Shown here piece by piece: positions 15,078 to 24,268 of a DNA stretch of 26,539 nt (positions within the stretch are counted from its first letter, which is position 1; every line of letters starts with the position of its first letter). The position numbers were made by a program, and so were the translations under genes. The notes beneath the pieces are model-generated. The model did no database searches. It was not told the origin of the DNA and saw nothing but the letters and a program-made list of their open reading frames with translations. Source of the stretch: Clostridiaceae bacterium (lineage in GTDB: Bacteria; Bacillota; Clostridia; Oscillospirales; Acutalibacteraceae); assembly GCA_016292785.1 (NCBI GenBank), contig JAEDFL010000028.1, forward strand, positions 1 through 26,539, written 5' to 3'.

Positions 15078-15095
15078 CTAACAGGAGGAATTTTA

Positions 15096-16217
15096 ATGAA
15101 ATTTGTATGTGAAACTTCATCTCTCTCCCTCGCATGCCAGAACGTGCAGAGAGCCGTATCTTCAAAGTCTTCAATTCCCGGAGCAGAGGGCATACTTATT
15201 AAGACAACGGTCAACGGACTTTCTCTGACAGGTTACGATCTTGAGATAGGTATAAATACTAATATCTATGCAAAGGTAGAGGAAGAAGGCGCAATTATAA
15301 TCAATGCAAAAATTCTTTGTGAAATCCTCCGTAAAATTCCGAATCAGACAGTAACCTTTGATTCCGACGAAAGAAATCTTGCTGTTATCCGAAGCGGCGA
15401 TATTAAATATGAGATAATGGGAATTTCCGCTGACGAATATCCCGAGCTTCCTACAGTTCAGGGCGGATTTACAATCAATCTTAATAAGATGATGCTTGAA
15501 GAAATGGTAAAACAGACTATATTTGCCGTTGCAGTTACGGACACAAAGGTGGTATATACCGGAATTAAATTTGAAATTTCCGATAATGAGCTGAAGCTTG
15601 TTGCAGTTGACGGTTTCAGAATGGCGATAAGAAAAGAATTTATCGACTATAAGGGCGAGGATATGACCTTTATTGTACCTGCAAAGACGATGAATGAGAT
15701 CATAAAAATTTCCGTTGAGGAGGAAAACGAGGAAGAAACTCAGATTTCCCTGAGCATCGGAAAACGTCACATTATTTTTGAGGTGAACGGATACAGCGTT
15801 ATTTCTCGTCTTCTTGAGGGAGAATTTCTCAACTATCAGTCAACTATTCCGACCACAGCTCAGACCTCGGTTGAGGTTGACACAAGAAGCCTTATTGAAA
15901 GTATTGAGCGTACCTCTCTGATCATTACCGACAGGACAAAAAGCCTTATTAACTGCGTTTTTGATACGGATTTCATCAGAATATCAAGTATCACGTCTCT
16001 CGGCACAGCAAACGACAAGGTAAGCGCAGATGTTGAGGGAAGCAGGGTTGAGATAGGCTTTAACAACCGTTACTTTATAGAGGCTCTCAGAGCCTGTAAC
16101 ACCGACAGGGTAAAAATTATTCTCAACGGTCCGGTTTCTCCGATTCTTATAGCACCTACAAAGGGTGACAGCTTTAATTTCCTTGTTCTTCCCGTGAGGT
16201 TAAAGAAAAATGCTTAA
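15096..16217 (+). CDS. dnaN: DNA polymerase III beta sliding clamp
   Basis: The 373-residue clamp encircles DNA as a dimer and tethers polymerase III and other partners. Three repeated clamp domains can be followed (about 1-120, 130-245, 250-373), and the C-terminal APTKGDSFNFLVLPVRL segment is the family ending that borders the partner-binding pocket. AGGAGGA sits 8 bases before the ATG. It is followed by an S4-domain gene that overlaps it by 8 bases, then recF and remB, the standard Firmicutes origin order. Only dnaA is missing from its usual place upstream. Confidence 0.97.
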   Translation: MKFVCETSSLSLACQNVQRAVSSKSSIPGAEGILIKTTVNGLSLTGYDLEIGINTNIYAKVEEEGAIIINAKILCEILRKIPNQTVTFDSDERNLAVIRSGDIKYEIMGISADEYPELPTVQGGFTINLNKMMLEEMVKQTIFAVAVTDTKVVYTGIKFEISDNELKLVAVDGFRMAIRKEFIDYKGEDMTFIVPAKTMNEIIKISVEEENEEETQISLSIGKRHIIFEVNGYSVISRLLEGEFLNYQSTIPTTAQTSVEVDTRSLIESIERTSLIITDRTKSLINCVFDTDFIRISSITSLGTANDKVSADVEGSRVEIGFNNRYFIEALRACNTDRVKIILNGPVSPILIAPTKGDSFNFLVLPVRLKKNA

Positions 16218-16461
16218 CAAAAGAAAAATCAAACTCAGAATTAAAGAAAAAGAAGTTATTCAAAAGCATATTTCAACCGATTTTATCCGTCTTGACGCTT
16301 TCTTAAAGCTCTGTGACGCCGTTCAGTCGGGAGGTCATGCAAAAATTGTTATTCAGGACGGAGAAATCAAGCTTAACGGAGAGGTATGCGTCCAAAGAGG
16401 AAAGAAGCTTCACGTCGGAGATAAGGTCGAATTTGAAAATATAATCTACGAGATTGTTTAA
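16210..16461 (+). CDS. S4-domain RNA-binding protein (YaaA/RlbA family)
   Basis: An 83-residue protein. After a basic N-terminal tail (KRKIKLRIKEKE), the S4 fold spans about 22-80, with RLDAFLKLCDAVQSGGHAKI and the strand IKLNGEVCVQRGKKLHVGD. It is a conserved small partner between dnaN and recF in Firmicutes and probably binds structured RNA, perhaps in ribosome assembly; function is not established. Its start lies within the end of dnaN and recF follows after 3 bases. Confidence 0.85.
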   Translation: MLNKRKIKLRIKEKEVIQKHISTDFIRLDAFLKLCDAVQSGGHAKIVIQDGEIKLNGEVCVQRGKKLHVGDKVEFENIIYEIV

Positions 16462-16464
16462 GAT

Positions 16465-17562
16465 ATGAATATTGAAAAAGCTGTAATAAAAAATTTTCGC
16501 AATATTGAAAATATGGAGCTTGAGCCGAGTGACGGAATAAACGTTATCTACGGCGAGAACGGTCACGGAAAAACCAATATTATAGAAAGTATCTGGCTTT
16601 TCACAGGCTGCAACAGCTTCAGAACAAGAAAAAATATTGAGCTTATCAATAAAAATTCTGATGAAGCGGAGCTTTTTATTCAGTTCTTTTCAAACGGCAG
16701 ACAGCAGAACGCCGAGCTTGATATCAAAGAAAAAAAAGAAGCTTTTCTTAACGGTATAAAACAGATTTCTCCGAGAAAATTTCTCGGAGAATTTCAGGCT
16801 GTTGTTTTTTCTCCGTCCGTTCTTTCCGTCATCCGTGACGGTCCGTCGGAAAAGAGAAAATTTATTGATATTGCAATAAGTCTGATTAAACCGAACTATG
16901 CCGCTTTGCTTTCAAAATATAATAAAACAATTTTGCAAAGAAATTCTTTGTTAAAGCAAATCGGAACCGAAAAAAAAGGAGAAGATCTGCTTTTTGTTTT
17001 TGACGAGGAGCTTGCAAGATGCGGCGGAAAAATTATTGATTACAGACTAAATTATTTGAAAGACCTCGGAGATTTTTCTCCGCAGATATATTCGGAAATT
17101 TCAAACGGCAGAGAACAGATGAAAATTTCCTATATAAATTCTCTGAAAGAGAGCGGAAAAAACAGCGTTGAATGGTCTGAAATTCTTTATAAAAATCTTT
17201 CGGAAAATCATGAAAAAGATGTTATCAGACAGGCAACCTCTTTCGGTCCGCACAAGGACGATCTTGAAATATTTCTTGACGGAATGAATGTCAGAAATTA
17301 CGGCTCTCAGGGACAGCAGCGTTCCTGTGCTCTTTCCCTCAAAATCGGAGAAGCTTCAATTTTAAAAAATGTATCGGGTGAACAGCCCGTTGCTTTAATG
17401 GACGATGTTATGAGTGAGCTTGACGAGAACAGACAAAAATTTCTGATGAAATATTTTGACGGCTGGCAGGTTTTTGTTACCTGCTGTGATCCGTCCCACA
17501 GGAGCAAGATAAAATCCGACAAGGTTTTTGAAATCTGCGACGGAAAAATTAAAGGGGAATAA
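16465..17562 (+). CDS. recF: DNA replication and repair protein RecF
   Basis: RecF is an SMC-like ATPase that recognises gap ends and helps RecOR load RecA. The 365 residues show Walker A GENGHGKTN (residues 30-38), the FLGEFQAVVFSPSVL block (about 107-121), the ABC signature SQGQQRSCALSL (about 279-290) and Walker B ALMDDVMSELD (about 311-321). No clear Shine-Dalgarno precedes the ATG, and only 3 bases separate it from the S4 gene, so translation probably depends on coupling. remB follows 2 bases after the stop. Confidence 0.95.
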   Translation: MNIEKAVIKNFRNIENMELEPSDGINVIYGENGHGKTNIIESIWLFTGCNSFRTRKNIELINKNSDEAELFIQFFSNGRQQNAELDIKEKKEAFLNGIKQISPRKFLGEFQAVVFSPSVLSVIRDGPSEKRKFIDIAISLIKPNYAALLSKYNKTILQRNSLLKQIGTEKKGEDLLFVFDEELARCGGKIIDYRLNYLKDLGDFSPQIYSEISNGREQMKISYINSLKESGKNSVEWSEILYKNLSENHEKDVIRQATSFGPHKDDLEIFLDGMNVRNYGSQGQQRSCALSLKIGEASILKNVSGEQPVALMDDVMSELDENRQKFLMKYFDGWQVFVTCCDPSHRSKIKSDKVFEICDGKIKGE

Positions 17563-17564
17563 TT

Positions 17565-17843
17565 ATGTTTCTTCATCTCGGACAGGATACGGTTATAATT
17601 GAAGACGACATTATAGGAATTTTTGACCTTGATACAACGACGGTTTCAAAGCCGACAAGAGATTATTTGAAAACAATGCAGAAAAGCGGAAGCGTTGTAA
17701 ACGTCAGCTACGATCTTCCAAAGTCATTTGTTATAACCTGCAAAAAAAAGTCAAAGGAAAAAAAGATGTTTATTTCTCCGATCTCAACCGCAACCCTGCT
17801 GAAAAGAACGGAGAATTTAAACTATCTCAAAGAAATAAAATGA
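17565..17843 (+). CDS. remB: RemB-type DUF370 protein
   Basis: A 92-residue protein whose first 55 residues match the DUF370 domain (FLHLGQDTVIIEDDIIGIFD at residues 2-21, then TTTVSKPTRDYL). In Bacillus subtilis the equivalent gene next to recF is RemB, linked to extracellular matrix regulation, and the paralogue RemA is a DNA-binding activator. Whether this copy binds DNA is not known. It starts 2 bases after recF with AGGGGAA in the recF end as ribosome binding site. Confidence 0.8.
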   Translation: MFLHLGQDTVIIEDDIIGIFDLDTTTVSKPTRDYLKTMQKSGSVVNVSYDLPKSFVITCKKKSKEKKMFISPISTATLLKRTENLNYLKEIK

Positions 17844-17856
17844 AAGGAAAACTGTG

Positions 17857-18693
17857 ATGAAAACCTGTGTTATTGACTGCGGCGGCGGACTCAGAGATAT
17901 ATACGGCGCAGGAGTTTTTGATTACTGTATAGACAATGATATCACTTTTGATATGTGTATAGGTATTTCAGCAGGAAGCGCAAATATCGCTTCTTTCACC
18001 TCAGGACAGAGGGGAAGAAATTATAATTTTTATCACGAATACGCTTTCAGAAAAGAATATATGAGCTTTGACAATGTGCTCAAAAAAAAGTTTTACCTTG
18101 ACCTTGATTATGTTTACGGAAAGCTCAGCAACAGCAACGGCGAAGATCCTTTTGACTACGATAAATTCAGCGAGAACGAAAGTGAAATTTATATAATCGC
18201 AACCAATGCAAAAAGCGGAAAACCCGAATATCTCTATGCAGGGGATATGAAAAAGGATAACTACTGGCATTTAAAAGCTTCCTCGTGTATTCCGATGATA
18301 TGTTCGCCTGCGATTGAGAAGGATAACAGATATTTTGACGGAGGAATAAGCGATCCTATTCCGCTTAAATTTGCCCTTGAAAAGGGCTGCGAAAAAATTG
18401 TGGTGATATGGACTAAACCGATTGAGAATGTCGGAAACTTTATTCTTGACGAAATGGTCGGATATGCGATGAAAAAGAAATTTCCGAAAGTTTCCGACGA
18501 TCTTCTGAACAGAAAAAATAAGGTTGAAAAATCCCTGAATTATGCAAAAAAACTCAGAGACGACGGAAAGGTGCTTATTGTCAGTCCCGAAAGCATCGGA
18601 AAAATGAGCACTCTGACAAAGGATAAAGAAGCTCTTGATAAGCTTTATAAAATCGGATACAATGACGCTGAAAAAATAAAAGAATTTTTATAA
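17857..18693 (+). CDS. Patatin-like phospholipase
   Basis: A 278-residue acyl hydrolase with the patatin catalytic dyad. The glycine-rich oxyanion segment is GGGLRDIYGAGV (about 7-18), the nucleophile elbow GISAGS (about 33-38, Ser about 35) and the Asp in DGGISDPIP (about 160-168). No signal peptide or membrane segment is present, so it acts in the cytoplasm or at the inner membrane face on lipid esters; the substrate is unknown. ATG 17857 is preferred to the in-frame GTG 17854 because AAAGGAAA lies 8 bases upstream. It follows remB by 13 bases and closes the dnaN operon before a bidirectional terminator. Confidence 0.9.
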   Translation: MKTCVIDCGGGLRDIYGAGVFDYCIDNDITFDMCIGISAGSANIASFTSGQRGRNYNFYHEYAFRKEYMSFDNVLKKKFYLDLDYVYGKLSNSNGEDPFDYDKFSENESEIYIIATNAKSGKPEYLYAGDMKKDNYWHLKASSCIPMICSPAIEKDNRYFDGGISDPIPLKFALEKGCEKIVVIWTKPIENVGNFILDEMVGYAMKKKFPKVSDDLLNRKNKVEKSLNYAKKLRDDGKVLIVSPESIGKMSTLTKDKEALDKLYKIGYNDAEKIKEFL

Positions 18694-18727
18694 AAATCGA
18701 CTTGCATTTCTGCAAGCCGATTTTTTT
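18692..18727. terminator. Bidirectional terminator between convergent genes
   Basis: AAAAATCG with CGATTTTT encloses an inner TTGCA/TGCAA stem with one mismatch and a TTTC loop. A T-run on each strand suits termination of both the patatin gene and the minus-strand hydrolase gene. Confidence 0.85.
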
Positions 18728-18731
18728 ACTG

Positions 18732-21700
18732 TCAAATTTCAATTTCAGGAGATTTCAAAATACCTAAATCAACCGGATTATATTCATAGCTCCAATTTTC
18801 TCCGATTGTTCTCCAAGCACCGGGACCGTGCCATCTTTCATTTTTATTTACAATATGTACTGCGCCGAAGGTATTATATCTGTGACCGTAAAGCTTCAGA
18901 GTTATTTCGTGCTCATCGTTTGTAAGTCCGTCAACCGTCAGCTCATACGGAGCATAGATAATCGTTCCCTTATCCTCACCGTCAACATAAACTCTGACAA
19001 GTCCGCCTCGATAGTCGGAAACGGTGAGCTTAACCGATCCGTTTTCGGGCTTAACCTTGAATTTATATTCTGTATTTCCGCCGTAGAAAGGCATACCGCA
19101 GGAAACAAGATTTCCGAACGGAATTTTTTCGGGCATCTCGGTAATAATGGCCTTTCTTCCTTTTAATTTAACTCCGAAGCTTCCGAGAATATAGCAAGCC
19201 TCCGTATTGGTTCTGTTGCCGAGAGGAAGGGTTATTTCAAGAATATTTTTACCCTTTTTTATCTTAGGAAGATCAACCTTGAAAATCGAGATATCAACAT
19301 AATTTCCGACAGGCTTGTTGCTTATTTTCTCTCCGTTGAAAATTATTTCTGCTTTTTCGGGAGTTTCAAGAGCAAGCTGTGCGCCTTCGCAGTCTATCTC
19401 GCTTTCAACAGTGTAACGCAGAGAAATTGTGTGCCGAGGAGTTTCTTCGGGCAAAGTCCATGGCTGGGCAACACTGCCGCCCCTGAGATTGATTCCGGCT
19501 ATTTCTCTTGCGATATTATCGGCTTTCAGAATTTCTTCTTCGGGAAGATATTCGCCGTTATCAACCTTAAATTCCGCAATATCAAGAAGCAAAACGTTCG
19601 GCTCCTCAAGATTGTAATCAACCTCGTTTGGAATTGAAATTATTTTGCCCTTATATTCGGATTTTTTGATTTCGGAAACCTCAGCACCGCTTTCGTCAAG
19701 TCTGAAAAGCACGCTGTCGTGAGAATACATATCAAGTGATATGACGGTTTTTCCGTTTTTGTGAGTGTAGGGATAGGGCTTTATATCACCGCTCAGAGTA
19801 TCGTAAAGCACGGGATAGCAAATTTCATTGATTGTGACAGTAAGCTTATCAAGCTCTGTCAGATCCTTATTTACAGGATCTTTTCCTCGACAGATAAAAA
19901 GCCACTTGCAGTTTTTATCCTGTCTGAGTGAATAGATATGCTTATCGGCAAGCTTTCCGTTTTCATATCTCATTGTCAGAGTTCTGACATCATCGAGAGC
20001 CGAAACAAGCGAGCCTGCGTCAAACGGAAGCAGAATTGAAGCGTCGCAGAGTTTTTTTCCTCTTTCGGAAATCTCTGCATTTTCAAGCGACGGAGCTTCT
20101 CCCAGGAAGATAAGCTTTCCGCCGTCCTTGCGGAAAATTTCAAGCCTTTCAAGAGTTGTTGAACGCAAGGTTTCACAGTAAGGAACAATAACTGCGTCAT
20201 ATTTCATTTCGCCCACGCAAAGCGGAGAGCCGCCTTTTTTACATAAATCGGGAAGCATGGCTTCATTTATGAAATCAAAGTCAATACTGCTTTCAATCAG
20301 CCATGAAACAATATCGACAAATCTGCGATCCATACTTTCCCTGACAAGGAGGGTTTTATCATTTGCACCGAAGTGGAGCCAGTAGCTTTCAATCGGGTGA
20401 ATTACTCCGACCTTGACAACAGGCTTGCCTCTTGTCATTGCCGTGTTAATTCTTGCAAAGTGATCCTCAAGCAGAGGGTATTCCCTATACCACGGCGACT
20501 GATAGGAGATCGAAGCGGGATAATCACGCTTTGCTTCACCCTCCATTGCATACCATGAAAGATGAGGCACTCTGACCGTAACGCCCATACACGCCTGCCA
20601 GTCTCCGTGAAGCTTGTATCCTCTGAAATCAAAGTTCCAGCCGGTTACGCCGTAAAGCTCGCTGAGCATACCCTCTTTGCCGAGCTGATGAACAGCCGAA
20701 GAAGCCTGCTTTGCAGTTGTGTATTCGTGAGCGTTGCAGAGCATATCTATGCCCGGTATTCCGAAGCTCCTGTAAGAGCGCATTGCGTCGCCGACAACTC
20801 TGCTTTGAGAAGTCAGAGTAGGTTCATCAAGAACGTGACCTGTCAGAGCAATTTTATTTTCGGCGCACCAGTTGCCCACGGTATCAGAAAAGCTCTTTGC
20901 AAAAAGCTCGGCTGTATGGTCGTGATAACGGTATCTTGCAACGGAAGCCTTGCCGTCGGGAAGCTCCCAGATAATTTCGGGAAGAGTTGCAAAAATATCC
21001 TCGTTATACTGTTCACGGTAGGTTTCGGGCAGGCGATCGGTCCAAGGAAGCTCGACAGCTTTTTTATCAAAAGAATTGTCGATACTCTGCTTTTTTGTGA
21101 AATTCGGTTCGTCGGTAAAAATTGCGGGAACAGTTTCGTCAAACTCGTCACCGATAACCTCTTTATATCTTTCGTGAGTGATCTCAACGAATTTTTTTAT
21201 TGCTTCGGGATTGAGAGTGTCAACATAACACTGATTGTTAAACCATGTCAACGAGTCGGTAATAATTTCAAGATAAACATACCATTTATCGTTTTCGGCT
21301 TCTTCGTTTTCACCGATTTTTTTATAGCTCTTTAAATATCCGTCATTGTCAAGGCAGATATCATAGCACGCCAGAAGCTTGCTGTTTTCCTTTTTTTCGG
21401 GAGAAAATTGAATGTATCTTTCACGAAAACGCTCGTCCTTTGTGACAAGTCCGCCTGCAAAACCCGAAGGCCATCTGTCCTCATCATAAAGCCAGGCAAG
21501 CATTTTGTTTTCTTTTGCCTTTTCAACGCAGTTTTTCACAAGCGTCATAAATCCGTCCGAAAGGTAAGTAGTTGAAAGACCTGTGCGGACGTGCATATGA
21601 AAGCCGCCAAAGCCCATTTCTTTAAAAATGTCGATTTGTCTTAAAAGCTCGTCCTTCTCAAGGGAATAGTTCCAGCTCCAAAAAGGTGTGCTTCTGTATT

Positions 21701-21764
21701 CTGAGGTAGGATTTTTGAAAAGTCCGTCATCAAGAGAGGGACTTGTATTTTTTTTGTAAAGCAT
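18732..21764 (-). CDS. Large glycoside-hydrolase-like protein (GH106/rhamnosidase-related)
   Basis: A 1010-residue protein without signal peptide, so probably intracellular. The N-terminal half resembles (alpha/beta)8 barrels of the GH106-related group: RSTPFWSWNYSLEKDELLRQ (about 23-42), GFGGFHMHVRTGL (about 52-64), LYDEDRWPSG (about 92-101), TDEPNF (about 217-222), LTGHVLDEP (about 309-317), and ELYGVTGWNFDFRG (about 370-383). Acidic residues in these segments are candidate catalytic groups. The middle has a glutamine-amidotransferase-like fold, and the C-terminus (about 760-990) has GH2-like beta-sandwich strands. It probably releases rhamnose or another deoxysugar from imported oligosaccharides, but the family match is by pattern only. 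It has its own promoter and no transporter nearby. Confidence 0.65.
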   Translation of the reverse strand: MLYKKNTSPSLDDGLFKNPTSEYRSTPFWSWNYSLEKDELLRQIDIFKEMGFGGFHMHVRTGLSTTYLSDGFMTLVKNCVEKAKENKMLAWLYDEDRWPSGFAGGLVTKDERFRERYIQFSPEKKENSKLLACYDICLDNDGYLKSYKKIGENEEAENDKWYVYLEIITDSLTWFNNQCYVDTLNPEAIKKFVEITHERYKEVIGDEFDETVPAIFTDEPNFTKKQSIDNSFDKKAVELPWTDRLPETYREQYNEDIFATLPEIIWELPDGKASVARYRYHDHTAELFAKSFSDTVGNWCAENKIALTGHVLDEPTLTSQSRVVGDAMRSYRSFGIPGIDMLCNAHEYTTAKQASSAVHQLGKEGMLSELYGVTGWNFDFRGYKLHGDWQACMGVTVRVPHLSWYAMEGEAKRDYPASISYQSPWYREYPLLEDHFARINTAMTRGKPVVKVGVIHPIESYWLHFGANDKTLLVRESMDRRFVDIVSWLIESSIDFDFINEAMLPDLCKKGGSPLCVGEMKYDAVIVPYCETLRSTTLERLEIFRKDGGKLIFLGEAPSLENAEISERGKKLCDASILLPFDAGSLVSALDDVRTLTMRYENGKLADKHIYSLRQDKNCKWLFICRGKDPVNKDLTELDKLTVTINEICYPVLYDTLSGDIKPYPYTHKNGKTVISLDMYSHDSVLFRLDESGAEVSEIKKSEYKGKIISIPNEVDYNLEEPNVLLLDIAEFKVDNGEYLPEEEILKADNIAREIAGINLRGGSVAQPWTLPEETPRHTISLRYTVESEIDCEGAQLALETPEKAEIIFNGEKISNKPVGNYVDISIFKVDLPKIKKGKNILEITLPLGNRTNTEACYILGSFGVKLKGRKAIITEMPEKIPFGNLVSCGMPFYGGNTEYKFKVKPENGSVKLTVSDYRGGLVRVYVDGEDKGTIIYAPYELTVDGLTNDEHEITLKLYGHRYNTFGAVHIVNKNERWHGPGAWRTIGENWSYEYNPVDLGILKSPEIEI

Positions 21765-21796
21765 GGTTAACCTGCCTTTCCTTATGAATTGATTTT

Positions 21797-21825
21797 ATAA
21801 TATCATTTGAAAACTTATAATTCAA
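21797..21825 (-). promoter_or_regulatory. Promoter of the glycoside-hydrolase gene
   Basis: On the minus strand TTGAAT (21825-21820), 17 bases, TATTAT (21802-21797). Upstream, ACAAAAATT (21847-21855) and AATTTTGT (21863-21870) form an imperfect inverted repeat that could be an operator. Confidence 0.55.
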
Positions 21826-21881
21826 CAAGTTTAACAAATATTGATAACAAAAATTCCAGTTTAATTTTGTGATAAATACAT

Positions 21882-21922
21882 AAAAAAGCCGTTTCCGACT
21901 TTTATATCGGGAACGGCTTTGA
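21882..21922 (-). terminator. Terminator of the aldolase gene
   Basis: A 14-pair stem (AAAGCCGTTTCCGA with TCGGGAACGGCTTT, one wobble) with an 8-base loop and a T-run on the minus-strand side. Confidence 0.85.
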
Positions 21923-21936
21923 ATATACTTTTTTAA

Positions 21937-22872
21937 TTATGCCTTGCCTGCGCAGCCGAGAACTGTGTTGATCTTGTGCTCAACCATTCCCTCGATTGCG
22001 GAACGAGCGGGCTTGAGATACTGACGGGGATCGAAATCGCTCGGATGCTCAACAAAGTGCTTTCTGATAGCGGCGGTCATTGCAAGACGAAGGTCGGAGT
22101 CGATGTTGATCTTGCAAACTGCCATTGTTGCAGCCTGACGGAGCATATCCTCGGGGATACCGATAGCGTCCGGCATGCTTCCGCCGTACTTGTTGATCTC
22201 CTCAACAAACTCGGGAATAACCGAAGATGCACCGTGAAGAACGATCGGAAAACCGGGAAGTCTCTTTGAAACTTCTTCAAGAATATCAAAACGAAGCTGC
22301 GGCTTCTGACCGGGCTTGAACTTGTATGCACCGTGGCTTGTGCCGATTGCGATTGCAAGGGAATCAACGCCTGTACGCTTTACGAAATCCTCAACCTGAT
22401 CGGGATTTGTGTAGGATGCGTCCTCTGCGCTGACGTTAACCTCGTCCTCAACGCCTGCGAGCTGACCAAGCTCACCCTCAACAACAACGCCGTGAGCGTG
22501 TGCATAATCAACAACTTTCTTTGTCATTGCAACGTTCTCCTCATAGGGAAGTGAAGAACCGTCGATCATAACAGAGGTAAATCCGCCGTCGATGCAAGCC
22601 TTGCAGGTCTCGAAATCCGGACCGTGATCAAGGTGAAGAGCGATCGGAAGACCGGACTCCTCAACAGCAGCTTCTACAAGCTTTACAAGATAGAGATGGT
22701 TTGCATAGGCTCTTGCGCCCTTTGAAACCTGAAGAATGAGGGGAGCGTTGAGCTTCTTTCCGGCTTCAACGATACCCTGGATAATTTCCATGTTGTTTAC
22801 GTTGAAAGCGCCGACGGCATAGCCGCCCTTATAAGCGTCTTCAAACATCTTTTTTGTTGTTACAAGTGGCAT
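21937..22872 (-). CDS. fba: Class II fructose-1,6-bisphosphate aldolase
   Basis: This zinc-dependent aldolase cleaves fructose 1,6-bisphosphate to dihydroxyacetone phosphate and glyceraldehyde 3-phosphate in glycolysis. The 311 residues include the LDHGPDFE metal motif (His83), VEGELG (Glu near 132-134), IGTSHGAYKF (His180) and VLHGASS (His213), the usual ligands of the active-site zinc. Tagatose-bisphosphate aldolases share these, but housekeeping FBA is more likely. The start is ATG 22872 because AAAGGAG lies 8 bases before it; the frame's earlier ATG at 22881 sits inside that site. It is monocistronic. Confidence 0.93.
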   Translation of the reverse strand: MPLVTTKKMFEDAYKGGYAVGAFNVNNMEIIQGIVEAGKKLNAPLILQVSKGARAYANHLYLVKLVEAAVEESGLPIALHLDHGPDFETCKACIDGGFTSVMIDGSSLPYEENVAMTKKVVDYAHAHGVVVEGELGQLAGVEDEVNVSAEDASYTNPDQVEDFVKRTGVDSLAIAIGTSHGAYKFKPGQKPQLRFDILEEVSKRLPGFPIVLHGASSVIPEFVEEINKYGGSMPDAIGIPEDMLRQAATMAVCKINIDSDLRLAMTAAIRKHFVEHPSDFDPRQYLKPARSAIEGMVEHKINTVLGCAGKA

Positions 22873-22902
22873 AAAAAACACTCCTTTATTTTGATCAGAA
22901 AT

Positions 22903-22930
22903 ATTATATCATTTTTATTGTTTTTGTCAA
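22903..22930 (-). promoter_or_regulatory. Promoter of fba
   Basis: Consensus TTGACA (22930-22925) and TATAAT (22908-22903) with a 16-base spacer on the minus strand, consistent with high expression of a glycolytic gene. Confidence 0.85.
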
Positions 22931-22980
22931 TGTTGATTTGACATTTTTTTAACGGGCAAATTTAGAAATACCGGATAAAT

Positions 22981-24249
22981 TTATTTGATAATATCCGTAC
23001 CCATATAAGGAACGAGTACATCGGGAATTGTGACCGAGCCGTCCTCGTTCTGATAGTTTTCAAGAATAGCGGCGGTTGTTCTTCCGACCGCAACACCGGA
23101 ACCGTTGAGGGTGTGCACAAGCTGAGCCTTGCTCTTGGGATCTTTCTTAAATCTGATGGCTGCTCGGCGAGCCTGGAAATCCTCAAAATTGGAGCAGGAG
23201 GAAATTTCAACGTACCTGTTGTAAGAGGGCATCCAAACTTCAATATCATAGGTCTTTGCCGATGAGAATCCGATGTCACCGGTTGAAAGGCATACAACTC
23301 TGTAAGGAAGTCCAAGAAGCTGAAGAACTCTTTCGGCGTCGTTTGTGAGCTTTTCAAGCTCATCATAAGAGGTTTCGGGATCGACAAACTTTACAAGCTC
23401 AACCTTGTTGAACTGATGCTGACGGATAAGTCCCCTTGTGTCACGTCCTGCCGAGCCTGCCTCCGCACGGAAACAAGCCGAATAAGCGCAATATTTGATC
23501 GGAAGCTGTGCGCCGTCGAGAATTTCATCTCTGTGCATATTTGTTACGGGAACCTCTGCCGTCGGGATAAGGAAAAGGTCGTCGGTTGTTTTGAATGCGT
23601 CCTCCTCAAACTTAGGAAGCTGACCTGTACCTGTCATTGAAGCTCTGTTTACAAGGAAAGGAGGCAGAATTTCCGTGTAGCCGTTTTCGGTGTGAGTGTT
23701 GAGGAAGAAGCTGACGATAGCTCTCTCAAGCCTTGCGCCGAGACCTTTATAGAAATGGAAACGTGTGCCGGTTACCTTTGCGGCAGTTTCGGGATCAAGT
23801 ATACCGAGGTCTGCGCCGATGTCCCAATGAGCCTTGTAATCAAAGTCGAATTTTCTCGGCTCACCCCATCTGCGGATCTCAACGTTTTCGCTGTCGTCCT
23901 TGCCGACGGGAACGCTGCTGTTAGGAACATTCGGAAATTCGTAGATGAGAGCTTTTTGTCTTGCGTCAAGCTCTGCGATCTTTGCGTCGTCAGCCTTGAT
24001 TACAGCCTTGATCTCGTTCATTCTTGCCATAATTTCTGAGATGTCGCCGCCCTCTTTCTTGATCTGAGGGATTTTTTTGCTTGCGGCGTTCTGCTCCTGC
24101 TTGAGAGCGTCCGTTGCCTTCATAAGCTCACGTCTTTTTGCGTCTATTTCAAGCACTTCGTCAACGACAGCGTCCATATCCTTATTTCTGGTTTTCATTG
24201 CCGCCTTAACCATTTCGGGATTTTCACGAATAAGTTTGATATCTAACAT
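22981..24249 (-). CDS. serS: Seryl-tRNA synthetase
   Basis: This class II synthetase charges tRNA-Ser. The 422 residues start with the tRNA-binding coiled-coil arm (about 27-100, rich in Lys/Glu/Ala) followed by the catalytic domain. Motif 2 is CFRAEAGSAGRDTRGLIRQHQF (split near residue 260-280) and motif 3 is NGSGVAVGRTTAAILENYQ (about 381-399), with the ATP-binding Arg. The start is ATG 24249, with GGAG 8 bases upstream; the longer frame reads back into parB. No T-box leader is seen. Its start lies only 19 bases after parB, so it looks like the third gene of the parAB operon. Confidence 0.95.
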   Translation of the reverse strand: MLDIKLIRENPEMVKAAMKTRNKDMDAVVDEVLEIDAKRRELMKATDALKQEQNAASKKIPQIKKEGGDISEIMARMNEIKAVIKADDAKIAELDARQKALIYEFPNVPNSSVPVGKDDSENVEIRRWGEPRKFDFDYKAHWDIGADLGILDPETAAKVTGTRFHFYKGLGARLERAIVSFFLNTHTENGYTEILPPFLVNRASMTGTGQLPKFEEDAFKTTDDLFLIPTAEVPVTNMHRDEILDGAQLPIKYCAYSACFRAEAGSAGRDTRGLIRQHQFNKVELVKFVDPETSYDELEKLTNDAERVLQLLGLPYRVVCLSTGDIGFSSAKTYDIEVWMPSYNRYVEISSCSNFEDFQARRAAIRFKKDPKSKAQLVHTLNGSGVAVGRTTAAILENYQNEDGSVTIPDVLVPYMGTDIIK

Positions 24250-24268
24250 TTTTACCACTCCAATATTA

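Noticed and set aside
20562..21335. 257-codon plus-strand frame inside the hydrolase gene
   Set aside because: Antisense shadow of a long gene with consistent domain structure; no ribosome binding site seen.
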